Shown here one piece after another: positions 46,983-58,074 of a stretch of 64,000 nt of DNA. The stretch lies in contig CBFFRP010000298.1 of NCBI GenBank assembly GCA_965644295.1, positions 124,001 to 188,000 of the forward strand. Direction: 5' to 3'. A program made the position numbers and the translations under genes. The DNA comes from Paraphysomonas bandaiensis. Lineage: Eukaryota; Chrysophyceae. The number at the start of each line of letters is the position of its first letter. The stretch's first letter is position 1. The notes under the pieces are model-generated. The model made no database searches and was not told the origin of the DNA. It worked only from the letters and a program-made list of their open reading frames with translations.

Positions 46983-49655
46983 ATGAAATGTCTTTTGAAA
47001 ACAGCCCACCAGGCATGCTGTTGCCTCATATGTGTCCTATGTTGCGCTTGTGAGGGTTGTACTATTTACCGTGCGTTGAACGATACATACCTGGACGAAA
47101 CGCAGGACCTTATGATCGATTGTATGAAAGAGGTGGCAAGGAAGAATGCAGAGCAGCGGAAGCAGTATTTTCTTGATAAGTGCCGATCGTTTGAGTGCCG
47201 CGTAACTGTGTGCGGGAAGTACAAGCTAAATTTTATTGCTGGTACTGGGACACTTGCCACACGTGTCTGTCGGCAAGGTTTTCTGAGTGCCTACTGTATC
47301 TCGAAGTGGTATCTTGATAATATTGTGTCAATGATGAAGGCGGGTTATACTTGTGTAACTGCTTCCTTCAACGATCGTTCCGCGATACCTGCGGAGTTTC
47401 GTTCGAGCAAAGACTTGTTGAAGTTTGCTGATTCGTATGACATCAAGCTGTCCATGGAGATGCTGGGAAACGTAAATATGCCTAATAGTGTGTCTTCTCT
47501 TATTGCTGTAGCATGGATGCAGTACTTTTTCAGTTTGGTTGGCGATTGCCCTCCTTGTGGTACCGAGGAAGTTCACCTTGACCAATCGACAAAGCATAGC
47601 ATCTACGATGAATACGTTAATGATATGAGTGCTTTTGATAATAGCAGAGATCCGCTTTCTGAGCGCTCTTTTTTAGAGCTGTGGCGAAATGTGTACAAGC
47701 ACGTCAAACGTCGTAAGTTCAAGCACTGCTGTGGGAAGTGCAATGTATGTTCCGCTTTATCCGAGTTAAGGAGGAAGTATCAGGACAGCAGAGGGCGTAG
47801 GGAGGTTACCATGCTGTTTAACATGCACCGTATTACTTTCATGGGTGAGCGCCGTATGTACTATACACGACGAGGTCTGGGACTAATGGAATCATGGGCT
47901 TATATTTCCGGTATTACTGATGGAATGCAACAGAATAGATGCTTGCTACCATGGTTTGGTCACAAAAAAGCTCCACCTAAGCATTTGAAGCAGCACCTTC
48001 AAGGACTTTTGTTGCATGGTCGTAGCCTTGACATTTATCGCTCGTTTTCCAATGTTAGAGTTACAGCCTCGTTTTGTATATATACGTGGCTTCTGAGTCT
48101 TGAGAAATTGTTCGTTGCGAATGGGCGCAAGTCTGTGGGAACAATTTTTCATCAGATTGATGGTGGATCAGAAAATGCCAATGTGTTGTATTTGGTGGTG
48201 TGCTTCATGTTAGTGTTATATGGAATTTGTGAAAAAGTTGTCTTGACTCGGTTATTGCCGGGCCATACCCACGAGGATATAGATGGACTCTTTGCCCTCA
48301 TATGGAACTATCTGAAGGACAGGCACTGTCTCAGTCCAGATGAGTTTGAAGATGTCATCAAATCCGCGTTGCAGAAGTACGAGGACAAACTTGAAGTGAA
48401 GAATATACTTGTCGTCCCGGACTTTTCGGATTGGTTCGACGGGTTAGTTGACCCAAAGGTTGAACGTTTTGCAAAAGAGGAATGGACTCAACTGCAGTTC
48501 ATTTTTGAAAGAGTCGAGCCCTCGGAGAGGTATGAGCATGGCGTGAAAGCTACTTGTCGGCCGTATGCAAAAGATGAAGTGGTTGAGATTGTGGATGACC
48601 CTGACCAGGATTCGATCACCGGGCTGATCCCTCAGCTTACCAAGGTCAACATTCAACCTGCAGATGAAGACCCTCCCTTCAATTTTTTATTGCGGTTACC
48701 ACGAGAGGCTAAAGTATTTAAGCCGGAGCCTTTTGTTGCGATGAGTAGACAACATGCATTAGTTTGCTCAAATAAGATGATTCAATCCTACACTGGTAAG
48801 AATCCTGCTGTGGTGGAGAGTTGGACGCGGTGGAGAGACAGTGTGTTGCCACAGTCTGATGATGCAGATGAATACGTAGCCGAGCATCCCATGTACATTC
48901 CCTTTAAAGACCAACTCTTCTCTGGTAATCCAGCTCCAGAGAGGAGTTCATTGGAAAGAGCAGATCATGCTACAACCCTTGATGGCGTGACTCTTCCGCC
49001 AATGAGAGTTGTCGAGAGTACAACAAGCAGTCTGTGTCACTCTGGGAAGCCCAAACCTTCTTCCAAAAAACACGAGACACCTGCTCGTCTTGTAGTCCGT
49101 GAGAGGGATGGTTCTGTGCCATCTCAACCAAAGGAGGCCCGGGCAGGAATTATTGTTACCCAGAAGACTCCAAGAAAAACGCAGACGAAGAAGGGGTATT
49201 CATCTGGCAAGAAGAAGGAGTCAGCGACAAAGAAGAAGGGCTCTTCTTTCAACTCTGACATGATTACTAGTGACGATATTGATGGTTTTGTTGCGGAAGT
49301 CGAAGACGAGGAAGAAGAGTCAGAATATGAGGAAGAAGAAGAGGAGGGAGTTCGAAACTTTGAACTTGGTGCTGTGATTCAGAACATGCATCGCCTGCGC
49401 GGGACTATCACAGCTTGTCATGACGATGGATCCTATGATGTGAAGTACAAAGACGGTAGAACTGATGAGAATGTGTCTTGGAAGTTGCTGTTCCCTCCTC
49501 CGGCTCCTCGAAAGAGTACTTCTAGCAAGAAAGGTTCGTATGAAATGATGGTTGTTCCGGATGACTACAAGTGGGTGGATACTGGGGCTGTTTCTTCCGC
49601 CATTCACTCTGTATCCGGCAAGCGCAAGCGATCGAATGTAAATTATAAAATGTGA
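46983..49655 (+). CDS. Transposase-like protein with HTHEDID motif and Tudor-like C-terminus
   Basis: 890 residues, no intron in the frame shown; the Cys-rich opening (CCCLICVLCCACEGC) may mean a missing upstream exon or a zinc site. Residues about 390-396 read DGGSENAN and 426-434 GHTHEDIDG. An acidic D-x-x-x-E/Q-N strand followed some 35 residues later by GHTHEDxD is the signature I associate with DUF7869-type proteins, thought to have an RNase H-like DDE transposase fold. HCCGKCNVC near residue 247 may bind zinc. The tail has a basic block (residues 725-760), an acidic block (770-790) and GTITACHDDGSYDVKYKDGR (about 805-825), a Tudor-like barrel that could read chromatin. Assigned from memory of motifs. 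Confidence 0.7.
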   Translation: MKCLLKTAHQACCCLICVLCCACEGCTIYRALNDTYLDETQDLMIDCMKEVARKNAEQRKQYFLDKCRSFECRVTVCGKYKLNFIAGTGTLATRVCRQGFLSAYCISKWYLDNIVSMMKAGYTCVTASFNDRSAIPAEFRSSKDLLKFADSYDIKLSMEMLGNVNMPNSVSSLIAVAWMQYFFSLVGDCPPCGTEEVHLDQSTKHSIYDEYVNDMSAFDNSRDPLSERSFLELWRNVYKHVKRRKFKHCCGKCNVCSALSELRRKYQDSRGRREVTMLFNMHRITFMGERRMYYTRRGLGLMESWAYISGITDGMQQNRCLLPWFGHKKAPPKHLKQHLQGLLLHGRSLDIYRSFSNVRVTASFCIYTWLLSLEKLFVANGRKSVGTIFHQIDGGSENANVLYLVVCFMLVLYGICEKVVLTRLLPGHTHEDIDGLFALIWNYLKDRHCLSPDEFEDVIKSALQKYEDKLEVKNILVVPDFSDWFDGLVDPKVERFAKEEWTQLQFIFERVEPSERYEHGVKATCRPYAKDEVVEIVDDPDQDSITGLIPQLTKVNIQPADEDPPFNFLLRLPREAKVFKPEPFVAMSRQHALVCSNKMIQSYTGKNPAVVESWTRWRDSVLPQSDDADEYVAEHPMYIPFKDQLFSGNPAPERSSLERADHATTLDGVTLPPMRVVESTTSSLCHSGKPKPSSKKHETPARLVVRERDGSVPSQPKEARAGIIVTQKTPRKTQTKKGYSSGKKKESATKKKGSSFNSDMITSDDIDGFVAEVEDEEEESEYEEEEEEGVRNFELGAVIQNMHRLRGTITACHDDGSYDVKYKDGRTDENVSWKLLFPPPAPRKSTSSKKGSYEMMVVPDDYKWVDTGAVSSAIHSVSGKRKRSNVNYKM

Positions 49656-49728
49656 ATTGGCTTGGGACTTTTGTATGATTATATGATATTATTTAACGTG
49701 TTTTATATATATGAATTTTTACGTATAT

Positions 49729-49941
49729 TATTATAGTTAATAGTTATATATTATGGTAATTATAATGCTTGTATCGCTAATTTTATTTTGTAAATAATGA
49801 ACAAATATAATGTTTTGAGCAGTAGAAACAAGCTACAAACATGTTAGAAAGAATCTAGACACATAAAATACAATTTTTTAGGTAATAGCTTATTTGGCCT
49901 GGTTTTGACCATTTGACCTGGTCATCGCCTTCCTCCGACTT
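49729..49941 (-). repeat. Right terminal inverted repeat
   Basis: Inverse of 43991-44203; one visible difference (ACCATAATATA here, ACCAAAATATA on the left). Ends CCTCCGACTT followed by the ATT target copy. Confidence 0.88.
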
Positions 49942-50200
49942 ATTATGAAAATGCATCTCACTGAGGTATTGGGCTGTGTACATCCATAGTTCTGCACTTA
50001 ACTTGAGACATTTATGTTCAGGATGTACTAGCAACATCTGAAGATCACTTCTTATGCTGTTCTGAGGATGATGCAGAGAGAATTGTGTGTACATCACGTT
50101 GATGCTACCTAAGTCTCTCTCCATTGCCCTTATTGCCTCTACGTCATAGAACAACAGGTGCAGTCGGCTGGCTTCACATGTATTGCAAGTAGAGATACTG
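49942..50200 (-). pseudogene. Host reading frame interrupted by the DNA transposon
   Basis: On the minus strand a frame of more than 80 codons reads LFYDVEAIRAMERDLGSINV, a middle part, and then LSAELWMYTAQYLSEMHFHN. It meets the transposon end exactly. On the other side of the transposon (below 43990) the same frame continues for about ten codons to a stop. Its 5' side runs into the gypsy A2 LTR. Family not recognised. Confidence 0.55.
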
Positions 50201-50438
50201 GGTAACGTGTTTTGAGTGTCGTGATATTAATAACTGCCTATAGAGTAGCCGCATGTATGCACTTCAGTGTGAATGGCTTGTTGTAATTCCGTGACTCGTG
50301 GCTAGATCCTTGCACTTCCTCCGTAAATAATTATCTTGTACTGTTTGCTGTCCGTCTTCTATTGTTGACTCTCTTCTTGTTGTTGAATACCCTATTTCAC
50401 TACTGCAACTTGCTACTATATAAACCCCCAGGGTTACA
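50201..50438 (-). repeat. 3' LTR of gypsy copy A2
   Basis: On the minus strand an A-rich run, GAGAGGGAAAAAGG (polypurine tract), is followed by TAG and then TGTAACCCTGGGGG at 50438, a gypsy LTR start. TATATAG downstream may be its TATA box. The end is set only where the interrupted host frame begins (about 50200) and is uncertain. Confidence 0.6.
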
Positions 50439-50518
50439 CTACCTTTTTCCCTCTCTTTTTTTTTTTTTTTTTTTTTTGTTTCGATAATAATATAACTCAG
50501 TATAAAAATAAGTCAAAA

Positions 50519-53500
50519 TTAATGTTGATTGACTTGGGGAAAACGTAGCGCAAAGTCGGAATCTACCAGTACCATAGTTGTCGGATCGAAGTCGCGATGT
50601 ACAAAACATTTCACATGGTAGTTATCAAATCTGTATGTGGCTTTGGTCATGGGATTCTTGACAGAAATTAGCTTCTTGCTGGTTTTATGATACCAGTGAG
50701 TAAGCATAAATTGCATCACATATGTAACAGTGGGCGAATCTGGTAGTTGTAGAGCATCATACCAGTCATCTCCGAACACTCTGATGTCTACATACGCCTC
50801 GTCACCAGGTTGAACCGTAGTTATGGACTGCTTCCTCTTCTCACTGATATATTTGGCGGCCCCATCCGTGGTATAAATAAGATGATGTAGATAAGGTTTG
50901 CTGCTACAGAATTCCTCATAAGCGATGGAATCAAATAAATCCTGGCTGTAAGGTAGCTCTCTGATATCTCCATCTTTGAAACGAACTGTAAACAACATTG
51001 TTGAACGCCGTTCTCTGTCTCCAGTGTAATATAAAATAGTGTCAATCTCATGCTGATCATGATCTCGCATAGCCATTTTATAGGCTTGTTCCCTGTCTCC
51101 TGGATACAATTTTACATCCCGTACGTCTACTTTTGTTACAACACCGGTCACCAAATGCTTGCAGTCAATATCATTCTTATACTGCGATATAACCTGAAAC
51201 GGTCCTAGGTATCTATGAGACATTTTAGGGTAAACCTTGGCCCCTTTGTCAAATAAAACAAAATCGCCCGGCTGATACTGATTCTGTCGCTGAGGAGATA
51301 TGCCTTTACTGAAACGTTTGGCCTTCAACTTATCTTGATATTCTCTCGAACTGCGTTGCAACAGAGCTAGATTATCATTGAGTTTATGTAGTCTGGCGTG
51401 GGCTTTCTCTGGTACTTCGTCCATTCCCATATTGTTATACCTCTCACTCTCAGAACCAAATGTTAACTCAAAAGGCGAATACCCCGTTTCAGATGAGACT
51501 TCAGAATTCAATACATGTGCCACTGTAGGAATCCAGCTGGGGTCTTCAAATACATCTCGCTTCTCTTCTTTCTCACTGTAATCGAATACTAATGCTCTTA
51601 AATGCCGCACTACCTCTCCTATGATCCTCTCGCATCCGTTGGCATGCCTGTCCGCTATGCTGAATGTGTGTTTGACACCAATATATGAGCAAAGTTGGTC
51701 AAATAATTGGGATTTTAGATCAGGTCCTTGGTCCGATATGATTACGTCAGTATACCAAATTGACTCCAATACTTCCATACAGTATTAGCAAGATTTATGG
51801 CAGTGACTCCCTTCACTGGTTCGAGGTAGACATGTTTTGTAAACAGATTTACCACCACGTTAATATGAGTGTAGCCTTCTTTACCGTGGGGTGTAATTTC
51901 CACTGCATCGATACCGATGGCACTACGAGCTGAAGGTGGTTTTAAACTGCGAGGTATAGCTATCAAAGCTTCTTGCATTCCGAGTCGTGTCTTAGCACAG
52001 TTGGGACATTTATTGATCATCTCGGTGACTTCTTCAAAAGATATTCTGTGTCCCGGGCATTTCTTATTCAATTTTACCCACGTGGCATAAGCTCCTTTGT
52101 GACCTTGTCTGGCATTATGAACTGCTTGAAAACATTCCTCTTTGGATAAATACAACGGTTCCAACTCTTCTTCCTTATCATCCGGATCCATAAAATTGTT
52201 AAGATAGATGTCTAAGTTGCCAAACATAGTTTCATCAATGTATTCCTCAATGTCCACATCAGGAAATATACCAGCCAAATGTTGCAACTTATGTGCTCTG
52301 GAGAGCCAATCTGCTAACCAATTTTGAGAACCTGGAATGTGTCGAATCATAAAGTTAAACGATTGTAGGTATATACGCCATCTCACAATTTTCGGTACTT
52401 CAGATGCCTCCATCCACACTAAATTGTTATGATCAGTCTCAATAATAAACTCCTTGCCCACTAAATAATATGCGAGGTTTCTGACAGCATAATAGATACC
52501 GTAGCCTTCCTGCTCTATTGTAGCCCATCGTTGTGCTTGCGTTGAGAATTTTTTCGATATAAATGCTATTGGTTGTAACTGAACAGTACCATCATCTAAA
52601 ATTTTCTTCTGTAATAATACTGCTCCTACTCCTAGCTCGCTAGCATCAGTTCTTAGGATCCATTCTAACGAATAGTCGGGATAAAATAACTCACAGGCAT
52701 CTTGTAGACCCTTTATGAATCTTCGATACTCCTCTTCATAATCATGCTTCCATGTAGATTTATCCCAGTTGAAAGTTTTCTTGGTCATGTCCGGAAGATG
52801 ACCTACCAAGTCAGAATATCTAGGTGTGAACCCTGAGAAGAAAACTCCTTTTCCTAGTAAGCTTCTGGCCGTCTTAGTACTTGTAGGCATTGGAATATTA
52901 GCCAAAGCTTCCTTTTTGTCTGGGCTAACCTCATAAGATTTGTGTCTGCATACGTAGCCAAAGAAATTTACTTCCCGAAATCCAAGCCAACTCTTAGGCA
53001 TCTTGAGTTTTACATTACGTTCAATACATCTGTCAATTATCATTTCAAACTTCTTGTATGCATCAGCGGGGTCTTTGGCTAAGATCAACATGTTGTCAAA
53101 TATGACTATGGCCCAATCACTGAAATCAGAAAACAAATCTCTTACAACCTCTTGAAGAATTCCAGTGGCTGGCGCAATACCTTCAGGCATAAACTTTGGG
53201 GCAAATTGACCCCATGGTGTTTGAATAGATAACCTCTCCGATGTTTCTTCATGCAATGCTACTTGATGGAACGCATTTGTTAAATCAATATCCATGTATA
53301 ACGGGAAATTTGTAATCTTTTGAATTTCATGTCTCACATTTGGGATTGTGTGGTTACCCACTTCCATATGCTTGTTTATCTGGACGTAGTCCCCACAGAA
53401 TCTTATGTATGGAGGCGTGGCTTTTGGCGCTACCACCAAACATGATGCCCAGGGCGATCTACTTTTACCATAGAAATAACCACATAGCCTATGAAATTCT

Positions 53501-54519
53501 TTCTCCGACGCTTCCCAGAGTTTCGGATTGATAGGTCTCGCCTTCGGCTTCATACGTTCCGGTAAACTCTCTTTCCATTTTAAACGTAACGGCTCTATTC
53601 CTTTTATACCGCTCCATTCCTCTGGAACAAAAACTTTCTCTGCTTTTCCTTTTAATAAGGCTACTATGTCCGTGTTGCACCTAAGTTCCTCACTAACATG
53701 TTTGTCTATCAAGTCATGGTAATCCTGAACTGCTTCTTGTCTAGGCTTCCCTAAGAAAGTCAATGCATCCCCAAAGTTTACGGGCAGTTCCACTTCAGCT
53801 TCCTCTGGCGCTTCCTCATCATTGGATTTTAGCCACGGCTTGATTAAATTGTCTCTTGTAAACGTATTTGATCTCCTCTGTTTCAGATCTTCTGTGTCTT
53901 TCATCTCTTCTATTTGGTTTAATTGCGAGTCTAGGACATCCTGCTCCTTTAGCTCCTGGTTAGCCTGTCTAAGCAGCTCGTCCATAAAAGGATATAATTT
54001 ACCAGTGAGTGCCGGCAAACCCAATATTATGTCCTGACTCTTCATGTCTAAGACGAAAAACTCTCCAGTGTATGTGTGAGTCCTCGCTCTCTTGTCTTCA
54101 ACTTTCAAATTTAACTTCACTGCCTCCTTCAAAGGTTTCACTGTTCGACTGTCCGCCAATATGACTCTGCACTTGGTCTTCATAATATCTTTGTCATCTA
54201 ATCTACTTCGTATCCTTTTGATTAAATCAGCACTAACATAATTTGCTGACAAGGCTCCCGTATCACATAATATATATACTAATTCTTCAATGTCCATTTT
54301 TCTGTTTAGCACTACTCTTCCTACCGTGTGACTACTGGATAGAATTTTCTTATCTGGATAACTGGCGTATAAAACTGAAGACCTATTGTCTTCTTGCTTC
54401 AGTCTACGTAAATCAAAATCCTGCGAAAGCGTTCTCCTCTTGTCATCTTCACTCTCGCAAGATTCTTCATGCTCGACTTTATGCCTACTATGTACATATT
54501 CAGTGTCTCTACTTCCTAG
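50519..54519 (-). pseudogene. Gypsy Pol of copy A2 with integrase frameshift
   Basis: Protease CDTGA; reverse transcriptase with VIFDNMLIL; RNase H with LRTDASELGVGAVLLQ and the block ending HNNLVWMEA. Integrase has an HHCC finger (VHNARQGHKGA, CPNCAKTR), the first catalytic Asp in AIGIDAVEI, the second in ISDQGPDL and the Glu in NGCERIIG. A one-base shift at about 51748-51756 breaks the frame between the first and second Asp, leaving frames 54312-51742 and 51778-50519. The C-terminal part (HEIDTILYYTGDRERRSTM, VRFKDGDIRELPY) resembles a chromodomain-like targeting module. Otherwise complete, so the shift may be recent. Confidence 0.88.
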
Positions 54520-54809
54520 TCAAGCTCGAGTACCCGAGGGTTCTCTTCGCATGATGGAAGTTTGGGACGCAGCACCCGAGTCCGAGGTGCCTTGAACAAA
54601 TTTATCAATCTTTAATTTCATTTCCTTGGCTGCTTTAACCAATTCTGGACCATGGTGCAAATATTTGCAGTTTTCCCTTCTACATGTCCCAGTCAGTATC
54701 TTCTGAAGACACCCATACCTTTTATCAGACTTGACTGGTGGTCCCACCACGTGTAAATGTTCTGGAATTTGGTCGAACTCCTCATCTGACTCATTCAAAT
54801 CAATACTAA
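54520..54809 (-). pseudogene. Gag C-terminal fragment of copy A2
   Basis: Same sequence as 39080-39369, including the CCCH finger and the UGA stop. Upstream, unrelated sequence supplies about 30 open codons to 54900. Confidence 0.85.
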
Positions 54810-55983
54810 TGTAAAGCCGTGGGCTTTTATAACACCCTTGTCTCATGTTTAATGATATAATATTATGATAATGACACTGACTAATATAACTCCAATACAA
54901 CTATGATATTCATTTAAGGCATGTAGCTGGTTTAATATAGGAAACGGATGTAGTAAATGTTTATTATTATATTATGAGAGAACTGTGAGGAAGAAGAGTA
55001 CTAGGACTTGCCCTCGAGCACACAATTTCGGTTTTGAGCAATGGATTTCTACTCACTGGTATACACCTATATTCATATGGTAGTCGGTGTCGGTGTTATA
55101 GCGATTTAAGTAGCTCGTTGGACTCAGCTATTATACGACTATTTGCTGTTATCACACTCCATCAATTTTCTCCGGAAGGTGCACAAATTGGAAAGGGGCC
55201 TTAGGCATATGGCGAGAGGACGGTATGGGTGATATATGATACAGATATGAAGGTGTAACTTTCGTTGGGAATGTTAATCGAAATCGATATGTGTTAATGC
55301 ATTTAACGTTTGGAATGAGATTGAGTTTATCATGAAATGAGCTGGCGAATTTTTAGTGACTCGAAAACTAGTGTTTTCTGTTTTTTTGGGACTCTATAAT
55401 TGGTGATTTCTTGCAAGACTCGGGAATTGGTTGTTTTGGGGTCTTTGTAGCTCAGAAATCGGAGATTTTACTGTAAGATTCCAAAACCGGTGGTTTTGGG
55501 GTTTTCGGTCCCGAAATCGGGGATTTTGGTTTTTTCGGGACCAGTAAACTGGCGGTTTTCTGTGAGGACGTTTTCTAGGCTTATTTCAGTTCGCATTTTG
55601 GGTACAATGGACATGGGACATGAACTGTATTCAGTGTACTGCATGTATGGTCATATTTATTGAACGGTGCTGGTTGTTTGCTTGGCATGTGTACTATGGG
55701 GGTCTTAGACTAGGAATCTGTCTTCTCACTTTTTTATCTAACTAATCATAGCTAAGTTAATTGATCTACCTTTTGGGAGCTTAAGGTTGCGAGATACTTG
55801 GGAGCTTGTATATCTGGCTGTGATAAGTTAAATAAGCATTCTGTTTTGTTGTTTCGATAAACAACCATTTCCATATATTTTCAGTGATCTTAGGTTGCAA
55901 GACCTGAGTTGTTTACAGTAAATTTACTCACGATAAAATCACATAAGTGAAGAATAGTTTTAAGGAAATAGATTTTTTAAATT
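54810..55983. repeat. Gene-poor region with degenerate T/G-rich repeats
   Basis: At 55350-55570 six or so imperfect units of 35-50 bp recur, built from GGGACTC, CCGAAATCGG and GGTGATTTT or GGTTTTGGGG. No gene is visible on either side; the rest is AT-rich. Confidence 0.55.
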
Positions 55984-56328
55984 ATGTCTGATTCGAGCAG
56001 TCCCATTGTCTTTTCCGAAATGGATGAAATCAAAGGAATGTTGAGAGTAATCGCTAATGAGTTAGGAGAGGTTGCGAAGTTGTGTGCAACGACCGCTGGT
56101 AGGGTGGACCACCTTGAGACAAGGGTTGCCATAGAGCGTTGTTTCATTACTTTTTGTGAATCCCCCCTGTACTTGCCCCCTAATAAGGGGCGTCCGTCGT
56201 GGTTTGCAAAAAACCTCCAGGTTTTTTCCGCCGCGTCCGGACCGCTAAAAAAAGTTGAGAAAAACTTATTTTGCGTCCAAGCCTTTAAAAAACTTCCCAA
56301 GTTTGCGTCCAAGGTTTACGACCTTTGA
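55984..56328 (+). other. 114-residue open frame, unrecognised
   Basis: Starts MSDSSSPIVFSEMDEIKGML and continues with a heptad-like helix (IANELGEVAKLCATTAGRVDHLETR), then a basic region with several Phe-Ala-Lys motifs. It looks like the start of a coiled-coil protein, for instance an element ORF1 or Gag. The second half (GCGTCCNAG / AAAAAACTT repeats) is low-complexity and may be non-coding. Confidence 0.3.
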
Positions 56329-56820
56329 AAAACTTTGAGGAAAAATTATTTAGCCCGCACCGCAGGTGCGGGATCCCGCACCCTTGTTTTTACACAAAGG
56401 CCGCACAGCAAGTGCGCCCATCGAGTGATCCAATCAGCAGAGTGCATCATATCACATGCATCGAGTATATGTATATAGTAATATGACGAGGCAGCCATAT
56501 GCAGCAGATACACGTTAATGAGTGCTTGAATGATAGGTGATAACATGTTGCTACCATCTTATTTCATGAAACTGTGAGATGAGATATGCAGTTAGTGGAC
56601 GAGGTTTATAAGGCTGTATGGAGAGGAACTGTGAAGGGCTGTATATTATGGTATGAAGTGATATGATATGGATATCAATGATTGAATTCCAGGTAATTGC
56701 ATCATGCTCCCATCATCCTATTTAAAGTGTCAGGTATGCAGAGAGATGAGAAGTGGTACATTTGAAGGAATAGAAGGCTGTATATCATGCATGCACTATG
56801 TTGTGTGATGGTATATGAGA
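56329..56820. other. Spacer, no gene seen
   Basis: CCGCACC-rich start (GCCCGCACCGCAGGTGCGGGATCCCGCACCC, able to form a hairpin) at about 56355-56385, then AT-rich sequence. Confidence 0.4.
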
Positions 56821-57214
56821 TGCTGAATGTTGTCATGGTTTATTATGCTGTTGTAGGCGCAATGACGTTTATACTTACCGGTGCAAGAGGGATGCCTAAG
56901 CGACACAAGCGCCCGGCTGCCCCTGTACCATCTTGCAGTGAATATGTGTCATGTTGTGTAAGGGTATGCAGTATGGCTGTATGTGATAAGAATTCTGAAC
57001 GGTGTGGAATAATAAAATGCTGAAGGCTGTGATGGTTTATTATGCTGTTGTAGGCGCAATGACGTTTATACTTACCGGTGCAAGAGGGATGCCTAAGCGA
57101 CACAAGCGCCCGGCTGCCCCTGTTCCATCTTGCAGTGAATATGTGTCATGTTGTGTAAGGGTATGCAGTATGGCTGTATGTGATAAGAATTCTGAACGGT
57201 GTGGAATAATAAAA
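56821..57214 (+). repeat. 197-bp tandem duplication
   Basis: Units 56821-57017 and 57018-57214 are almost the same. Each can encode a 60-70 residue frame (GAMTFILTGARGMPKRHKRP onward) and is also open on the minus strand, where CTTGCACCG|GTAAGT looks like a splice donor. Which strand, if any, is used is unclear. Confidence 0.8.
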
Positions 57215-57750
57215 TGCTGAACGCTGTGATGGTTGATTATACTGTTGTATGCTCTGTAAATAATGATACGATGTATTCCAATTACTAATGAATCATTAAT
57301 TATAAGGGTACAGTATAAAAAGTTGATGGAGTGGTTATAAATGAATACATATAGGCATTCTACAGATTACTAACATCAGACTGTGTCGAATAATAAAATG
57401 CTGAACGCTGTAATGGTTGATTATACTGTTGTATGCTCTGTAAATAATGATACGATGTATTCCAATTACTAATGAATCATTAATTATAAGGGTACATTAT
57501 AAAAAGTTGATGGAGTGGTTATAAATGAATACATATATTGGCATTCTACAGATTACTAACATCAGACTGTGTCGAATAATAAAATGCTGAACGCTGTAAT
57601 GGTTGATTATACTGTTGTATGCTCTGTAAATAATGATACGATGTATTCCAATTACTAATGAATCATTAATTATAAGGGTACATTATAAAAAGTTGATGGA
57701 GTGGTTATAAATGAATACATATATTGGCATTCTACAGATTACTAACATCA
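57215..57750 (+). repeat. 184-186-bp tandem repeat, three units
   Basis: Units start at 57215, 57399 and 57585. All begin TGCTGAACGCTGT, sharing this start with the preceding 197-bp units, and contain AATGAATCATTAATTATAAGGG. Non-coding. Confidence 0.85.
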
Positions 57751-58074
57751 GACTGAAGTTTCCTTTTCTTTGTCCTTGGAATAATGTTACCATCACTGTC
57801 CCTTCGTGCACTCATTGCATCATATATACTGTTTATGTATTTCTTAGAGGCTTTTTTTTGGGGGTGAAACTTGTCGTAATTTTCCTGACCAAATAAATCA
57901 ACAATAACACGCAATTCAACCTTTTCAGCTATGCATTTTAAATTACTCTTCCATTCTCTGTACGAATCTTGTTTCCGAACTCGAATCCGGAATTAAGTAT
58001 TCCTCGAAGTTTTTATACAGTAAGTATCTGATTTTATACAGATCCATGTCATCATAGGCGTATGGTGAAGACAT
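57732..58074 (-). pseudogene. Lysine-rich host gene fragment, frame broken once
   Basis: From ATG 58074 the frame reads MSSPYAYDDMDLYKIRYLLY, then NFEEYLIPDSSSETRF. A shift by one base near 57960 leads to SYREWKSNLKCIAEKVELRV and continues to PRTKKRKLQ near 57755, a basic nuclear-localisation-like end. No family recognised. It stops in the tandem repeat array. Confidence 0.4.

Larger units (their letters stand above)
43991..49941 (+). mobile_element. Complete 5,951-bp DNA transposon with long TIRs and two divergent genes
   Basis: Terminal inverted repeats of about 213 bp, 43991-44203 and 49729-49941, start AAGTCGGAGGAAGGCGATG and differ at about one position by eye. Flanks ATT (43988-43990) and ATT (49942-49944) make a 3-bp target duplication. 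Inside lie a transposase-like gene on the plus strand, a second gene on the minus strand and a 53-bp minisatellite between them. Both frames are intact. The near identity of the ends implies recent movement. The superfamily cannot be fixed by eye; the 3-bp TSD and the long TIRs are the main clues. Confidence 0.88.
50439..54809 (-). mobile_element. Gypsy retrotransposon copy A2, 5' truncated
   Basis: Covers the last 96 codons of gag (54809-54520), the UGA-CUA junction, protease, reverse transcriptase, RNase H, integrase and a C-terminal domain to the stop at 50519, then the polypurine tract and LTR. At 54810 gypsy sequence stops within gag (IDLNESDEEFD) and unrelated DNA begins. Confidence 0.9.

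Noticed and set aside
50455-50480. Poly(T) run as the poly(A) tail of an antisense LINE
   Set aside because: It directly adjoins the gypsy stop codon and polypurine tract, so it belongs to the LTR element.
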